This document shows positions 1-12,337 of a stretch of 64,000 nucleotides of DNA, piece by piece; position 1 is the first letter of the stretch; the number at the start of each line of letters is the position of its first letter. The stretch is taken from contig AP031354.1 of NCBI GenBank assembly GCA_037833965.1, forward strand, positions 8,472,001 through 8,536,000. The letters are read 5' to 3'. Source of the DNA: Marchantia polymorpha subsp. ruderalis (taxonomy: Eukaryota; Streptophyta; Marchantiopsida; Marchantiales; Marchantiaceae). The notes under the pieces are model-generated. The model did no database searches. It saw only the letters and a program-made list of their open reading frames with translations, and had not been told where the DNA came from. The position numbers and the translations under genes are program-made.

Positions 1-85
1 CAATACAAGTATTTGTTCCTCAAAGAAATGATTGCCTACCATGATAATCCGCAAAGTTTGAAGTATTAACTAGCAGTAGCTGTAT

Positions 86-2525
86 TGTGGTAACCCACTT
101 TTTGTTTTTGTACGGAATTTAAACATTTTTGGAAATCAATACCGCAGCAGCAACTGTAAATAGTAATCGATACACTAAAATAGAGTGAAAATGGATGATC
201 GCAGGTCCATGAGAATCCTGGAGAACCATCGAGTTGGGCCCAATGTCCGGGACAAGCGCCCTGGCCCGAACAAACGGTTCCTACTGAGGGGAAGCGCCTT
301 CGGCGCAAGCAAGAGAAAGCGCCCTCGGCGATAGAGTGAATCCCTCATAACTGTCTCAATTCGTAACGCCTTGATTTGTTTAGGGTCTTGTTGAAAAGAG
401 CTCGACACGCTTATTCTCACGAGCTCAAGAATTCTTAAAACGGATAAGGATCACTAAGTTATGAGTGTCGGAAGTTACTGAGATGGGACACCTTCGGGGC
501 AACGCCTTCGGCGGTACACTCCTTCAACCCAGTACAACCCAACTCCCGGGAGTCGCCGGGAAATTCTGTGGCGACCGAGATCCTCAATTCGGAGGATGAC
601 GAGGATGAGTCGAGCTCGGAGGAGCAAGAAGAGGAGTCGGTGCAAGGCACGCCGACAAGAGTCTTGTGCGAGTGGTACGCCTACTGAGGTACCTTGATCG
701 ACAGGTGGCGAATTATGGTGATCCCCGCCATCCTGGATCCTACGTCGAATTGGTGCGCAGACGGACGCGAACCAAAGTCAGAACCAGCAGTTTGTTGGCT
801 TCCTTGGACGAGACAATCAAGGACTTGCGGTTGAAGAACGACGCCATGCGTGGACACCTCGCCATTTCGCGGAAGTTGCAGAAGGCAGTCAACAAGACGC
901 GGGATGAGAAGTTCGACAAAGCGGAGAAGGAATTTGCGAAGCAGTGGGAGAAGCTCACGGAGGATCTCGATTCTAAGCAAGCTCAAAATCGCATCTTGTG
1001 AGAGGAGCTTGTGCGATAGACACGGTTACTAGAGCAGTGCCAGAGAGCACGTCAAGCCGATGAAGAATTAATTCGTCACCTGCAATCGCAGTGCGGCGAA
1101 TTGAGAGCGCAGTGTGCGGAGGCAAAGATGCAGCTAGTAGAGATTGAAGGAGATCGCCGGCGCGCGACAGATTGCACGCGGAAGGAGTTGGCAGAGCCAG
1201 TGAACCGCTGCCTCAGAGGTTACACTCACTAGGAAGTGGCTGCGCAGGAGAGAATCACACTGCGCGGGTTAGAGATTCGTGCGGCGGAATTGATGTCGGG
1301 TGACAGTCGGAGCCGACGGCGGGTCCCGAAGAGGTTAGACGCTTTTCTGACGAGGTCGCGAGACGCCATTGCGAACCTCGAGGCAGAGGTGACTGAGGTG
1401 CTTTAGCGGCTGGGGTTGCGCAGCAGAGCCGACGATTGGTCGGGTAGGGAGTTAGTGCGCGGTAGTCCGTCGCGCAGGAGACATAGCAGATGACATGGAG
1501 TGTAGTGAAGTGTAGAGTGTTAGTTAGGATCTTAGGAGGTATAAAGTAGTTCAAGGCGTCTTGCCTTGGGATTCTTCCAGTTTGGGAAGTGCAGATCAGG
1601 AACTCATTTTCTCTGCGTGTTTGTGTCCTTAATCTTATCACCATACAAGAGTAGCTACAGCTTGACGAAGATACCGCATTTTGTAGCTGAAGGCCTTCGG
1701 ATGAATGTTCAGAGCTAGTGTACTGGTTAGATACTTGAGTAGTTTGGATCTACACCTGCGGGTGATTGCTGAATGCTCAGAGCTAGTAACTAGTTAGATA
1801 CTTGAGCAGTTCGTCCTTACACCTTCGGGTGACGGTTCCTGTTTGCACTCCTTCGGGATTTTTCTCCTAAATGCCAAAGTGAAGTTTTGTTACTTCGAGT
1901 AAATCTTGGTTGTAATTCAGGTTACGTTGTAGAAAACGCCCTCGGGGCTAGCCTCTGCAGTATTTCTGGGAATGACTAGTGCCTGAGAATTCAAACTCAT
2001 CAATAGACTTTTATGGTGTGACACTGGATCTTTTCTCAATTGAGTTTCTCAGTTTGGACCTGTATTCTCTGCACGTTTTGTGAGTTGAGTGTGTTGTTCA
2101 CCGCGTGTAAGTGACTTCGGTTTGACGAAGGTTACGCATCCGAAGTAGGAAGTCCAACCCGGGTGCTCTATTCTCACAGTCAGAGTTAACAATCCGGCGT
2201 TGGGAAACACTACCTGTAGATCCTCTGAATGTACTTGTGAGAAACTTTCCCCCTGAACCTTGAGCGGAGGTCCTCATCGACCTTTTAGTTGTGCTTTTCT
2301 AGTTTCAGGTGTGTGTTGGGGTGAACTACGCTGCACTGTGCGTCCTCCGAGTGACCTACGAGTTGAGCACTTGCAGTATTTCTGGGAGTGACAGTCGACT
2401 GAGAATTCAAACTCTTCAATAGTCTGTTAAACGTGACACTCTGTACTCTGTGTGTTGCCTCTGTCCCTGTGGATTCGACCTTTTTGCTGCTCTATTGCAG
2501 TTTTAGCCTTTAGTGGGTTATTACA
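86..2525 (+). mobile_element. E-family element copy E1, internally shortened (fossil)
   Basis: Starts TGTGGTAACCCAC, ends GTGGGTTATTACA, and is flanked by a perfect 5-bp duplication TGTAT (81-85 and 2526-2530). About 2.4 kb long, against about 5.3 kb for a whole unit. The leader (86 to about 530) joins directly to the last third of the coding region (acidic stretch, then LRYLDRQ..NYGDPRHPGSYVELVRRRTRTK and a coiled coil, to about 1490). The non-coding tail runs 1493-2525. The coding part is broken in several places and the N-terminal domain is absent. It sits inside the Tigger transposase gene, at the same base as E1b in the second block. Confidence 0.85.
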
Positions 2526-3242
2526 TGTATCCAAGTTGAAGCACGGCGTTGCAGGAGTGTTTTACAAACGTACTCCACATTTTTTGGATGCTGCAAACTT
2601 TGCTAACATTGCGTGGAACAAAATTTTTGCAGAGAGTTTGAGAAATTGTTTTAAAAATGTACATATTAGTTCTGCATTCTGGAAGGCCGATCTTGGCAAC
2701 GATAATGATGAAACCGTGGACAAAATTGCTCGTTTGCTCAATAATTGTGATCTCTTGAGTGGCAATTGCGATATTCACATTCGGGGTGAGATTGAGCAAT
2801 GTCTAATCGATGAAAACGAAAACTAAGAGCAATTCAAAAACACTCTTCTTGAAGAGATTGAACAAGCAATGGATGCAGTACTTCTTCAGGAGCATGTCAT
2901 CGAATCCAAAGACAATGAAGTTGAACCAACCTCGGCCCATGATGATATTGATCAGCGTGATGTTATCCTTCAGTCTTTAGAGAGTGCAATTAGCCGGGAC
3001 GTATGAGTGAGCTAAAATCTTTGCCCTATTTGTCATCGGACCATATAAATCAAGCCAAGGCGTTACTTTTCACCATCAACCGCATTTTACAAACCAGCCG
3101 GTCTGCTATAGCTTGGGAGAGAATTGAAAATACCCGCCAAATGACTCTATTCAAATTTTTGTTAAATACACTCTTGAGAATATTGATCCGGGAATTTTGT
3201 GTTGTGAAATGCAGACTTTATCGAGATGCAGACTCAAATGAA

Positions 3243-3260
3243 TGCGGACTTAATCGAGTG
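3243..3260 (-). repeat. 3' terminal inverted repeat of Tigger copy A
   Basis: On the minus strand it reads CACTCGATTAAGTCCGCA, against CACTGGCTTAAGTCCGCA at 25248-25265. TA follows at 3261-3262 and precedes the other copy at 25246-25247, fitting a TA target duplication. Confidence 0.75.
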
Positions 3261-3688
3261 TATATTATATCCCTTAATCCGCAGGCTAGTTTTTAAATCA
3301 TCTTGACTTATAATGGAAAAATATTAAAAGGAATCAAAGTCATAAAACCCTATACAGTCCATAGGATATTAACACATCAGTGAGTTGATTACTAAAGGAC
3401 TAAAACCTCTAAAGAAAAACTACATGTAACTGGAGCTGATATCTCACAGTCTCCGTCTCCATCTTGGTCACTTGTGCTCAAATATGGTCCTTATCCATCA
3501 CGAATTCATTGTTCGATTCTCCTTAGTCATGTTGCATCAACTCCAACAAGCTTCAAACATAATCAAAACTTCCCCAAAGTTAACACTTTCGTGCCACAAT
3601 TTGCCTGTTAAAACATGGTATTGTTCGAAGCATTCAATTAGCAAGTTTTTTGGCAAAAACCTCACAATTGAGACTTGAATGTTCGTTC
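3261..3688. other. Gene-free spacer between Tigger copy A and G1
   Basis: AT-rich and with no recognisable gene on either strand. Bases 3578-3688 recur at 38631-38741 in the second block; the part before that is missing there through a deletion. It is the original host-side flank of the G1 insertion, ending in the target copy GTTC (3685-3688). Confidence 0.6.
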
Positions 3689-4455
3689 TGTAAGACCAGA
3701 TATTGCATGTGTGAAATAAAACTAGAATTAGCCAAGGAGTTAATCATGGTTAGGATAGTCATGACTAAATCTAACTAGTTATGACTAAGTCTAGCTAGTT
3801 TAGCTATAATGTCTATACTTGGCGGAATAACTAGACAAGTTTTAGAAGATTTGAGTGAGCACTTCTATTTTGTCTTGTACAAAAGTCTAGATTCCAAGAG
3901 AAAAGACTTTTGAACTTCATGTTTAGTTTTGATTGATTTGACTCAAGTAAGGAGTATTCCATTGGTTAGACTAAGTCTAATGTTTACTTAGTGGAAAGTG
4001 GAAGTTCTAGAAGTGGGAAAGGCACAAATGGCATGTCGCCACCTCACTCTAGGGATTAGTAAACATCTAGAAGGTTTAGGGGGCCAATGGCATGTTGCCA
4101 CATATTGATAACTAGTCAACCTTACTATGGTTTATCTTTGTAAAAATAAGTTAGAAATTACCATTTGTTACTATGGTAAATTCTCAAGTAGTATATATAT
4201 AGAGTTAGAGAAGAGCCTCTCAAGCAAGTTTGGAGGGTTCATATGTAGAGACTTTTTTCATATATGAAAGAGTGACGAATTTTCATTACCTTGGAGTGTC
4301 GATGAGTGTATGAGTTCGAGTGATACCTTGAGAGATTGTGTGAGAGGGTGTTTAGCTTATGAGTATGATGCGGAATCCTAGTCTTCTAGAATCATGATGA
4401 GCTACCGAAAAGCCATCTGAGGTAAACCTGAGTGAGAGTCAGCCCGGAGGTTGCA
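3689..4455 (+). repeat. 5' LTR of G1
   Basis: 767 bp, TG...CA ends. Contains a TATATATATA box at 4192-4201 and two copies of the interrupted palindrome TGGCATGTYGCCA (4029-4041, 4088-4100), both also present in the 3' LTR and the solo LTR. Confidence 0.93.
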
Positions 4456-4459
4456 TTTT

Positions 4460-4476
4460 TGGTTCCGTTGCCGGGA
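4460..4476 (+). promoter_or_regulatory. Primer binding site of G1
   Basis: TGGTTCCGTTGCCGGGA begins four bases after the 5' LTR. It resembles the tRNA-Asp-type site (TGGCGCCGTTGCCGGGG) used by Athila/Tat elements of plants. Confidence 0.7.
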
Positions 4477-4495
4477 CCTCAATCTAGAAGACGGA

Positions 4496-4666
4496 ATGTT
4501 TAGGATTCGATTTCTAGCTCGAGAGAAAGTATCCATGAGGGATCACTTGGTGTTAACATTGGGGAATGAAAGAGCGGAGAGTGTGCTTGAGAGCGAAATT
4601 CCCTTTGTTTATCCAATAGTCTCATATGATAGCCTAGAAGTAATTTTGTATGTTTTGTTCACATAA
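4496..4666 (+). CDS. Small leader ORF of G1, about 56 residues, unknown function
   Basis: It lies between the primer site and gag. The sequence shows a core of R..LV...G......V.ES..P...P..., followed by a hydrophobic end (ILYVLF). The same pattern occurs in two small ORFs at the same position in the unrelated chromovirus C1 (53601-53819, 53827-54033), including ES..PFV.P. I do not recognise a family. ATG 4496 is chosen because the similarity begins just after it; an earlier in-frame reading would run back into the LTR. It might be a translated leader peptide or a small regulatory protein of the element. Confidence 0.45.
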   Translation: MFRIRFLAREKVSMRDHLVLTLGNERAESVLESEIPFVYPIVSYDSLEVILYVLFT

Positions 4667-5162
4667 ACAGGTCTTTTTGAGAGAAAAGTGATCTTAGACA
4701 TCGAAAAAGTATTTTTGAAGGTATTTTTCAGAGTTTTTATTGATTTTATAGTGGAAGATAGAGAACGTTAACGTTTTTGTTTCAGGTTCAAATCATGTGT
4801 TAACAGAAAGATATGAGAGTTAGAAGTTGAGGGGATTTTCACGGCTACCAAAATTTTCCTCTCTGAAAAGTTTGTACAGAGTAAATTTTATTTTTTTTAT
4901 TTCAAGTTAAACTTTGAAACTTTATACGCGTGTGTATTGGAAGACTAGCTACGTGGAAGTCGAACTTTCACTAAGAGATCACAGCTAGAGAGTAAGTTAT
5001 GATGATTTGAAGTTTAGGGGGTACAAAATCAGGATAAGAGAGCAAAAGTTTTGGGTTTCTTTATTCGCAGCTTTGGCCTAGTAGATAACGTTTCTGGGAG
5101 AGACCTTTTGAGTGGTTTCCACCTTATGGAAAAATGAGTGATCAAGGGGGCTGGAAGGTTAG

Positions 5163-5576
5163 GTTATCGAAAGTACCTCAGGTTTGGATGTTATAGTGTC
5201 TCTAGACTTCAATACAAGAGAATTCAAGGTGGAGTTTGAAGAAAGAGTAGTTAGTCAATCCCCAAGAGTGAAACGTGAGACTTGCTTTTATTGTGGAGAG
5301 GAGGGACATAAGGTTGTCAATTGTTCCCTGCGGAACAAGGATAGAAGATTAAGGAGCAAGAGGACCTTGGGAGATTTGAAACTTCACTTAGGACCATCAT
5401 CACCACATGAATCCCAAAGTGCAACCTTTTGTGACAATTGCGGAGTGATTAGACTACCGGCGGGACACGAATGCAGCGGAGTGAAGGCGCTTCTAGAATC
5501 ACTTGTGGAAGGGTTTGACGGCAAGCTAAGTGCTGAAACGGAGAAAGTGACCTCAGCGGGTTCAAGCTCGAACTGA
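5163..5576 (+). CDS. Extra zinc-knuckle ORF upstream of gag in G1
   Basis: An open frame of about 135 codons with a CCHC zinc knuckle (CFYCGEEGHKVVNC) and a second cluster CDNCGVIRLPAGHEC, then an acidic Ser-rich end. It is separate from gag, which begins about 220 bases later and has its own cysteine knuckle (CFTCGGPHFQQNC). Such knuckles bind RNA or single-stranded nucleic acid. Possible roles are an accessory packaging protein, a captured or duplicated nucleocapsid piece, or an exon of a spliced transcript. A translation start was not identified. Confidence 0.5.
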   Translation, partial: VIESTSGLDVIVSLDFNTREFKVEFEERVVSQSPRVKRETCFYCGEEGHKVVNCSLRNKDRRLRSKRTLGDLKLHLGPSSPHESQSATFCDNCGVIRLPAGHECSGVKALLESLVEGFDGKLSAETEKVTSAGSSSN

Positions 5577-5796
5577 AGATGGAGATCATCATTCGGATGA
5601 TGGAGAAGATGATGATGAGGGTAAGACTCATTGTATGCCTAGGGGAGGAGAGAGCTTTGGCTATCTTGGAGCAACCAATTACTTTTGTGTTTCCTTTGAT
5701 GAATTAGTCAAGGATGGAGTTAGTGTTGTTTGTATTGTATTAGGGAGTCCCATATAAATTTCCAATAGAAAAAAAAAATTATAAAAAAAAAATTAG

Positions 5797-8700
5797 TTGG
5801 AAATGGGGAAGCTTCCGGTGTTTTATGGGAGGGAAAATGAGGATGTAGAAACCTTTGTTAGGGACTTCAAGAGGGCTTGCATAGGAAACAATGAAAGGAA
5901 GAAGGTTGAGTGGGCTATGCTTTTGCCAGATTTCTTGGAGGATTCTGCTCTCAAATGGTACCAGAGTACAAGAGAGAACATGTGGAGGAGGACACTTGGG
6001 AGACGTTGACGGAGAGACTCATCGAAAACTTTCTTTCCAATGAAAGTTATGAAAAGCTGATGTGTGAGGTCACCTTCTTGAAACAAGGAGAGAACGAGAA
6101 GGTGAGGATCTATGTGGAGAGAACTGAGAAGTTAGAGTCGAGGTTCCACGTGGTGTTGAGGAAGGGTGGAGACGAAGTGGATGCTACAATGGTGGAGATA
6201 CGAGCAATGCTCATGAAGAACTTCGTCGGAGGTTTGAGACCCGAGATTCGAAGTAAGGTGAGATATGAGAAGCCTTCTTCTAAAGCTGAAGCCATTCGAA
6301 TTGCTATTAGAATGGAGGAAAGCTTAGAAGATGATGATTCTAGCTTGATGGCTAGAGAAGTAACTCCACCGGTTGTAGGAAGATCCATGGGTTCAAATCT
6401 TGCTAGTTCATCCACAATGGTGAATCCTAATGTAGATTTGCAAAATGAGTTGAAATCTATTACGGAAACTCTAGCAGACCTCAAGATCAATGTAGTACAG
6501 TTGTGGGAGAAGAGGAATCAGAATGTAGGAGGAAGTTCTAGAGGGTATGGAAATTATCCTCCAAGAGGAAATCCACCTCCAAGAAACTTTGCAGTTTCTT
6601 GTTTTACTTGTGGCGGTCCTCATTTTCAGCAAAATTGTCCTAACCCTCGACAACATGATGGAGTTCGGCACAACAACAATGCACCGGCCACACAACAAGT
6701 CAAGGATAAGGGAGTACCATCCATTGATGTATTTCCTCATCAATGCACCTTTAAGAAAGGAGAGAGCTCAAAGTCGAAGGTGGATATCCTTGCACATGAG
6801 AACAAACGTGCTCGATTTGCAGATGAGTCAATTTCCATGGAGGACATGCCAAGTCGGAGTACACGATCAAGTGGAGTTAGTCAACCAAGAATACCAAGAA
6901 AGAAGTTGGGCATGAATGACTTTTCCATTTCATCTTCTCAAGATAAGTATGACGTGGTGGAAGATGTAGGAAGTCAAAAAGCCAATATCACAGTTGGCCA
7001 ACTCATTGCTTTAAATCCAGCCATATAGAAGGAGTTGAGAGGAGGCCTTAGCTCCACAAAGATCAAGAAGCGAAGATCCAAGGGAAAGGCTCACATGACT
7101 AATGTGGGAGTTGGTGTGGTGGATGCTGCTACCTCGGAGGTATGTACACATGCCTCAAAGATCGAAGTGAGGATCGATGGGCATGATGTTTCACACGTGC
7201 TAGTAGATGGTGGTTCTGTTCTAAATGCAATGTCTAAAAGATTGTTGATGAAGTTGGGGATGCGACTTTCCAGACCTTCAAGTATAATTGTTGGAATGGC
7301 CAACAAACAGAAGCTAAAACCACTTGGTGTGATTGACAAAGTTGTGGTAAGTGTGAGAGGTGTGCAAACCTTACTTTCCTTCCAAGTACTCAAGGAAGCT
7401 AGTTATGATTTGCTGTTGGGACATCCTTGGTTGAGGGCGGTGAGAACTACTGATCGATGGCACAAGGGCTATCTGAGGATAGGCCCAAAGAACCATCGGA
7501 TGAAGGTTCCTTTGACAGGAGGAGGAAGTTCTCTTACCGACTCAGATAGACCAACCGACGAATATTGGGAAATTGAGAGTGAGGAGAGTGGCAGTTTTTC
7601 AGAAGTTGACACTGACATGTCAACTTCTGATCAAGAAACATCGTCAGACGACTCTTCAAATGATGATGTACAAATTCAAGTGGTTGCTGCCATGGAGTTG
7701 CTTCCTAGACCGGGGGTGAAGAAAGATCCGGACAAAGTGGAGATGACCGAGGAGGAGGTGTGTCGAAGACTTTCCACCCTCAAGTTTGGTCCAAATGTTA
7801 CCATGGAGGAGAAGGCAAGATTTTTGGATATATTTTGCAAATATATCCATGTCTTTGCCTTTAGTTACAAAGATTTGAAGCATGTGACACTTGAAACTCA
7901 TCACATTGAGTTGGAGGAGAAAGCTCGCCCTATTCGGTAGAAGAAACGACGAATCAATCCTCCTACAGCTATGGTGGTAAAAGAGGAGATTGACAAGCTG
8001 AGGGAGGCTGGCTTCATCTATGAGGTAGAAAATTCGGAATGGGTGTCTCCTGTTGTGATAGTGAAGAAAAAGAATGGTAAACTACGTGTATGTGTAGATT
8101 ACAAGAAGTTGAATGCTGTCACAAAGAAGGACTACTATCCTTTACCTTTTATAGATGAGATTTTAGAGGAGGTAGCAGGCCATGAGTGGTATAGTTTTGG
8201 AGATGGTTATAGTGGCTATAACCAAATCCAAATTGCTTCAGAGGATCAATTGAAAACTACCTTTACCACACCATGGGGAACTTTTGCCTTTAGAGTAATG
8301 CCATTTGGTCTATGTAATGCTCCAGCCACTTTCCAAAGGTTCATGAATAGGGTGTTTGAACCTTTCATTGGAAAGTTTGTGAGAGATTTCATAGATAACT
8401 TTTGTGTGTACAGGAAGAAGTAGTATCATTTTGATCATTTGATCAAAATACTCCAACGTTTGGAGGAAGCCAAAGCTTCACTCAATCCAGAAAAATGCAT
8501 TTTTGGATGTGAGGAAGGCTTATTGTTGAGGCACATCATTTCCAAGAATGGTATAGCTGTGGATCCAGAGAAGGTGACGAGTATCATGGAGTTACCTTTT
8601 CCGGTGACGTTAACCAAGTTGAGACAATTCCTTGGTATGGTGGGGTACTATCGGAGGTTCATCTTGTCCTTCTCCAACAAAGCTCATGCCTTGACAAGTT

Positions 8701-10567
8701 ACATGAAGAAGGGGACCGAATACGAGCTCATCTTCAATGATGAAGAGGCGAAGTTGGCGTTTGAGGCACTCAAGAAGGCGTTGGTGACGGCTCCAATTTT
8801 GGCGAAACTTGATTGGGGTAAATCTTTTCTTCTGTATACAGATGCATCAAATATTGCTGTAGTATGCACCTTGAGTCAATTTGATGATGAAAAGCATGAT
8901 CATCCAATTGCCTATGCTAGTAGACAGATGGTACAAGCAGAGAAGAATTATTCAGTGACCGAAAGGGAGGCTTTAGCTGTCATCTTTTCACTTAAAAAAT
9001 TTTAACACTATCTTTTGGGTGGAAAATTCACTATAGTGACTGATCATAAGGCCTTGAAATATATTTATAACAGCCTAATGCTGAGGGGAGGATAGCTAGA
9101 TGGAAACTACTACTAACGGAATTTGATTATACCATTGAGGATCGACCGGGAAAGAAGCATGCTAATGCGAATTTGTTGTCAAGAGCTTATGATGAGGGAG
9201 GAGATCAATCTGTGGATGACACTTTCCCGGACGAAGATTTGTTGGTCATGGACACGATGACATTGGTACCAGAAGAGTACAAGGAGATTTGGGAGTTCAT
9301 TTCCAAAGGAGAATTTCCTCAAGGTATGCATTCAAGAGAAAGGAATGCATTGGTAAAAAGATGTCAACCCTATATGATCATTGAGAAGGTGTTATTTCAT
9401 CAAGGAACTGACGGTCTATTACGACGAGCTGTTGGAAGAGGCGAAGCATTGCAACTCATTAAGGAGTTTCACGAAGGTGCCGTGTGTGAAGGACATTTTG
9501 CGGGGAAGGTAAAAGCCTTCAAGATCCTTGATGCTAGATATCATTGGAAGGGTATTTTCAAAGATTGTGTGGAATTTTGCAAGAGTTGTGATGTGTGTCA
9601 AGCTTTTGCTAAAAAGTCCATGAAAACCCCTCCTTTGATTTCAGTTCCAATGTTAGGTCCTTTTGAAAAATGGGGGATAGATTTTGTAGGTCCTTTGAAT
9701 CTTACTCCTCGGGGAAATAAGTTCATTGTAATAGCTACAGATTATCTTACCAAGTGGGTAGAGGCAAGGCCACTAAAATCAACTAATGAGAAGGAGGTTG
9801 GTAGGTTTTTGTATGAGAGAATCATAACCAGATTTGGTTGTCCTTTGGAGTTAGTGTCGGATAGAGGAGGAGAGTTTGTGGGAAGTATGATCCAAGCAAT
9901 GTTAGATCATTTTTCCATCAAGTCTCGAGTGACCACTTCCTACAAACCCAATGCTAATGGGTTGGCGGAGCGGACCAACTACATTCTTTGTATGATGTTG
10001 GCCAAGGATGCAAACATGGACGGGAGCAAGCAAAACTGGGACAAGAGGTTGCATGCTATCTTGTGGGAGTATCGAACAACTTGGAAAACATCTACCGGAT
10101 ATTCACCTTTTCGAATGGTGTATGGAGTTGAGTCAAAGCTCCCAATACAATTTGACTTGACTACTTTCATGACAATCCAGCAAAGGTTGAAAAAATCAAA
10201 TGGAGAAGAAGCCATCAAGTCTCGCCAACAACAATTGATGGAGTTTGAGGAAACTCGAGCACTAGCCATGATACGAGTGGAGCGGGCTCAACAATTGCAG
10301 AAGAAGTATCACGACAAACGAAGTGGAAACCAGAACTTGAAGCCGTTCAAGGAAGGTGATTGGGTGATGCTCTTTGATGTCATTAGATACAAGAGAGCTA
10401 GGAAAAAGTTTCTTCCTAAGTATTTTGGACCTTTCATAGTTGAGAAGGTGTGGGGAAACTTTACTTATGGTATCAAGGAGTTAGGAGGACGTCACTTCGA
10501 TCGAGTCAACCATGACAAGTTGAAATTATTCCATCGAAGATCAGATTCTTTCACTCCGAGGGCGTAG
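5797..10567 (+). pseudogene. gag-pol region of G1 (fossil)
   Basis: Domains in order: gag (from MEMGKLPVFYGREN near 5800, capsid-type helices, cysteine knuckle near 6600); aspartic protease near 7195-7260 (VLVDGGS); reverse transcriptase about 7970-8600 (VDYKKLNA, DGYSGYNQI, FGLCNAPATFQ); RNase H about 8820-9100 (LLYTDAS); integrase about 9440-10250 with an H-H-C-C finger, then WGIDFVGP and the DDE core; an integrase tail to 10567 without a chromodomain. Overall it is recognisable over its whole length but broken, with about half a dozen breaks, so no polyprotein is expected. Confidence 0.88.
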
Positions 10568-10580
10568 TGAAATCTTGGTT

Positions 10581-11357
10581 CGGGGGTAAATGTAAGACCA
10601 GATATTGCATGTGTGAAATAAAACTAGAATTAGCCAAGGAGTTAATCATGGTTAGGATAGTCATGACTAAATCTAACTAGTTATGACTAAGTCTAGCTAG
10701 TTTAGCTATAATGTCTATACTTGGCGGAATAACTAGACAAGTTTTAGAAGATTTGAGTGAGCACTTCTATTTTGTCTTATACAAAAGTCTAGATTTCAAG
10801 AGAAAAGACTTTTGAACTTCATGTTTAGTTTTGATTTATTTGACTCAAGTAAGGAGTATTCCATTGGTTAGACTAAGTCTAATGTTGACTTAGTGGAAAG
10901 TGGAAGTTCTAGAAGTGGGAAAGTCACAAATGGCATGTCGCCACCTCAATCTAGGGATTAGTAAACATCTAGAAGGTTTAGGGGGCCAATGGCATGTTGC
11001 CACATATTGATAACTAGTCAACCTTACTATGATTTATCTTTGTAAAAATAAGTTAGAAATTACCATTTGTTACTATGGTAAATTCTCAAGTTGTATATAT
11101 AGAGAGGTAGAGAAGAGCCTCTCAAGCAAGTTTCGAGAGTTCATATGTAGAGATTTGTTTCATATATGAAAGAGTGACGAATTTTCAGTACCTTGGAATG
11201 TCGATGAGTGTATGAGTTCGAGTGATACCTTGAGAGATTGTGTGAGAGGGTGTTTAGCTTATGAGTATGATGCGGAATCCTAGTCTTCTAGAATCATGAT
11301 GAGCTACCGAAAAGCCATCTGAGGTAAACCTGAGTGAGAGTCAGCCCGGAGGTTGCA
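10581..11357 (+). repeat. Purine-rich tract and 3' LTR of G1
   Basis: CGGGGGTAAA (10581-10590) immediately precedes the 3' LTR (10591-11357, 767 bp), the usual place for the plus-strand priming tract. Confidence 0.88.
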
Positions 11358-12337
11358 GTTCCGAGTATCATGTGAAGTAGAATGAGTAGCATGAGATTCA
11401 AGACGTGGTGTTTATCAACAACAAACCCCAAAGTACAACCCAAATGATCTCACACTAAAATCTCACAAATGATATTCCAAAAGCTGGATCAAGACGTCTA
11501 GGTCGTATCTTGTTAGATTTCCGTATACCAAGTATCAACAAATGTAACAAGTGACAAAATAGAAGATTTACCTCTATATCATAGGGCACCGTTGATCTTC
11601 TGGGAGGATGCTTCCTAGTAGAAATTTTTTAACCTTCCCACAAATGAAGTGACGGAAGAGCCATTATTAAAATTAAAAAATAATGAAACTAAAACAAGAG
11701 GTGTAGTTACTAGGTATATTCCGGACTGATAGATCCGGACCAATAGATCACGCAAAAGATTCTCACAAACTCCAACCAAGGACTACAACAACATACAGAT
11801 CTGTACTCAAAGTGAAAATTTTAAAGTATAGATTAAGTGGAAGCTCCGTGCCATCTCCCAAAGGACCCCGCCCCGATACTGTGACACCTCATCTGAAGAT
11901 CGGACTGGCATATATGCGGATTTCTCCTACCCGGAGCATCCCACTGGATACTATCCGATCCTAATTACGGCTACTCACACACACGTTATACAGGTTAACA
12001 AGACGATGGGGAGATTCTTCCACTACATACTAGAACTCATTCATCACAAATCTTCCACTAGAAACGGATCTCGAGACTTACTTTCACAAATTTACGGATC
12101 CAGCCTTACAGCACTCACAGACAGGCAAAATTGAGGCCTAAGATTACAAAGAGAAAACGCAAGAGTTGCAAAAAAGATGCAAGTCGCATAAGCAAGCGAA
12201 AGAAAAGTCTTATACATAGTACCTAAGAACATTTAAATATTAAAATTTTCAAACCGAACTGCGGCGGCTGTGACCGTTTACAAAATCCAAGTCGACATCA
12301 AAATTCTCAATATTTCACTTTTTGACAATTCCAGATC
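11358..12337. repeat. Flank of the G1 insertion, duplicated at 39509-40489
   Basis: About 980 bp without a gene. It recurs after the solo LTR in the second block at an estimated 2-3% difference in the first 150 bases. The last part (about 12012-12337) also has a diverged second copy at 12739-13068. Confidence 0.75.

Larger units (their letters stand above)
1..3260 (+). mobile_element. pogo/Tigger DNA transposon (copy A), interrupted by E1; 5' half lies off the window
   Basis: Bases 1-85 encode the end of a DDE transposase core (the same sequence, in fuller context at 26240-26459, reads FFPPNVTSWKQPMD, the Tigger wording around the last catalytic region). After the E1 insertion (86-2525, flanked by TGTAT), the C-terminal part resumes at 2531 with GVAGVFYKRTPHFLDAAN and NIAWNK..AESLRNCFK, typical of Tigger transposases, and runs to an acidic tail near 3006. 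The 3' terminal inverted repeat is at 3243-3260 (TGCGGACTTAATCGAGTG), followed by TA. It matches the 5' terminus of the second copy (25248) at 16 of 18 positions, as expected for pogo/Tc1-type elements with TA targets. In-frame stops and the insertion show that it is dead. Confidence 0.85.
3689..11357 (+). mobile_element. Ty3/gypsy LTR retrotransposon G1 (Athila/Tat-like, no chromodomain), full length but broken
   Basis: A 7,669-bp element with two 767-bp LTRs, each starting TGTAAGACC and ending GGTTGCA, and a 4-bp target duplication GTTC (3685-3688, 11358-11361). Order: 5' LTR, primer site, small leader ORF, zinc-knuckle ORF, gag, protease, reverse transcriptase, RNase H, integrase, purine-rich tract, 3' LTR. 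Reverse transcriptase carries DGYSGYNQI and MPFGLCNAPATFQR, wording typical of the Athila/Tat branch. The integrase has the HHCC finger and DDE core and ends without a chromodomain. The LTRs differ at roughly 15 positions (about 2%), so it is moderately young. The coding region carries about half a dozen breaks. The same insertion survives as a solo LTR at 38742-39508. Confidence 0.92.
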
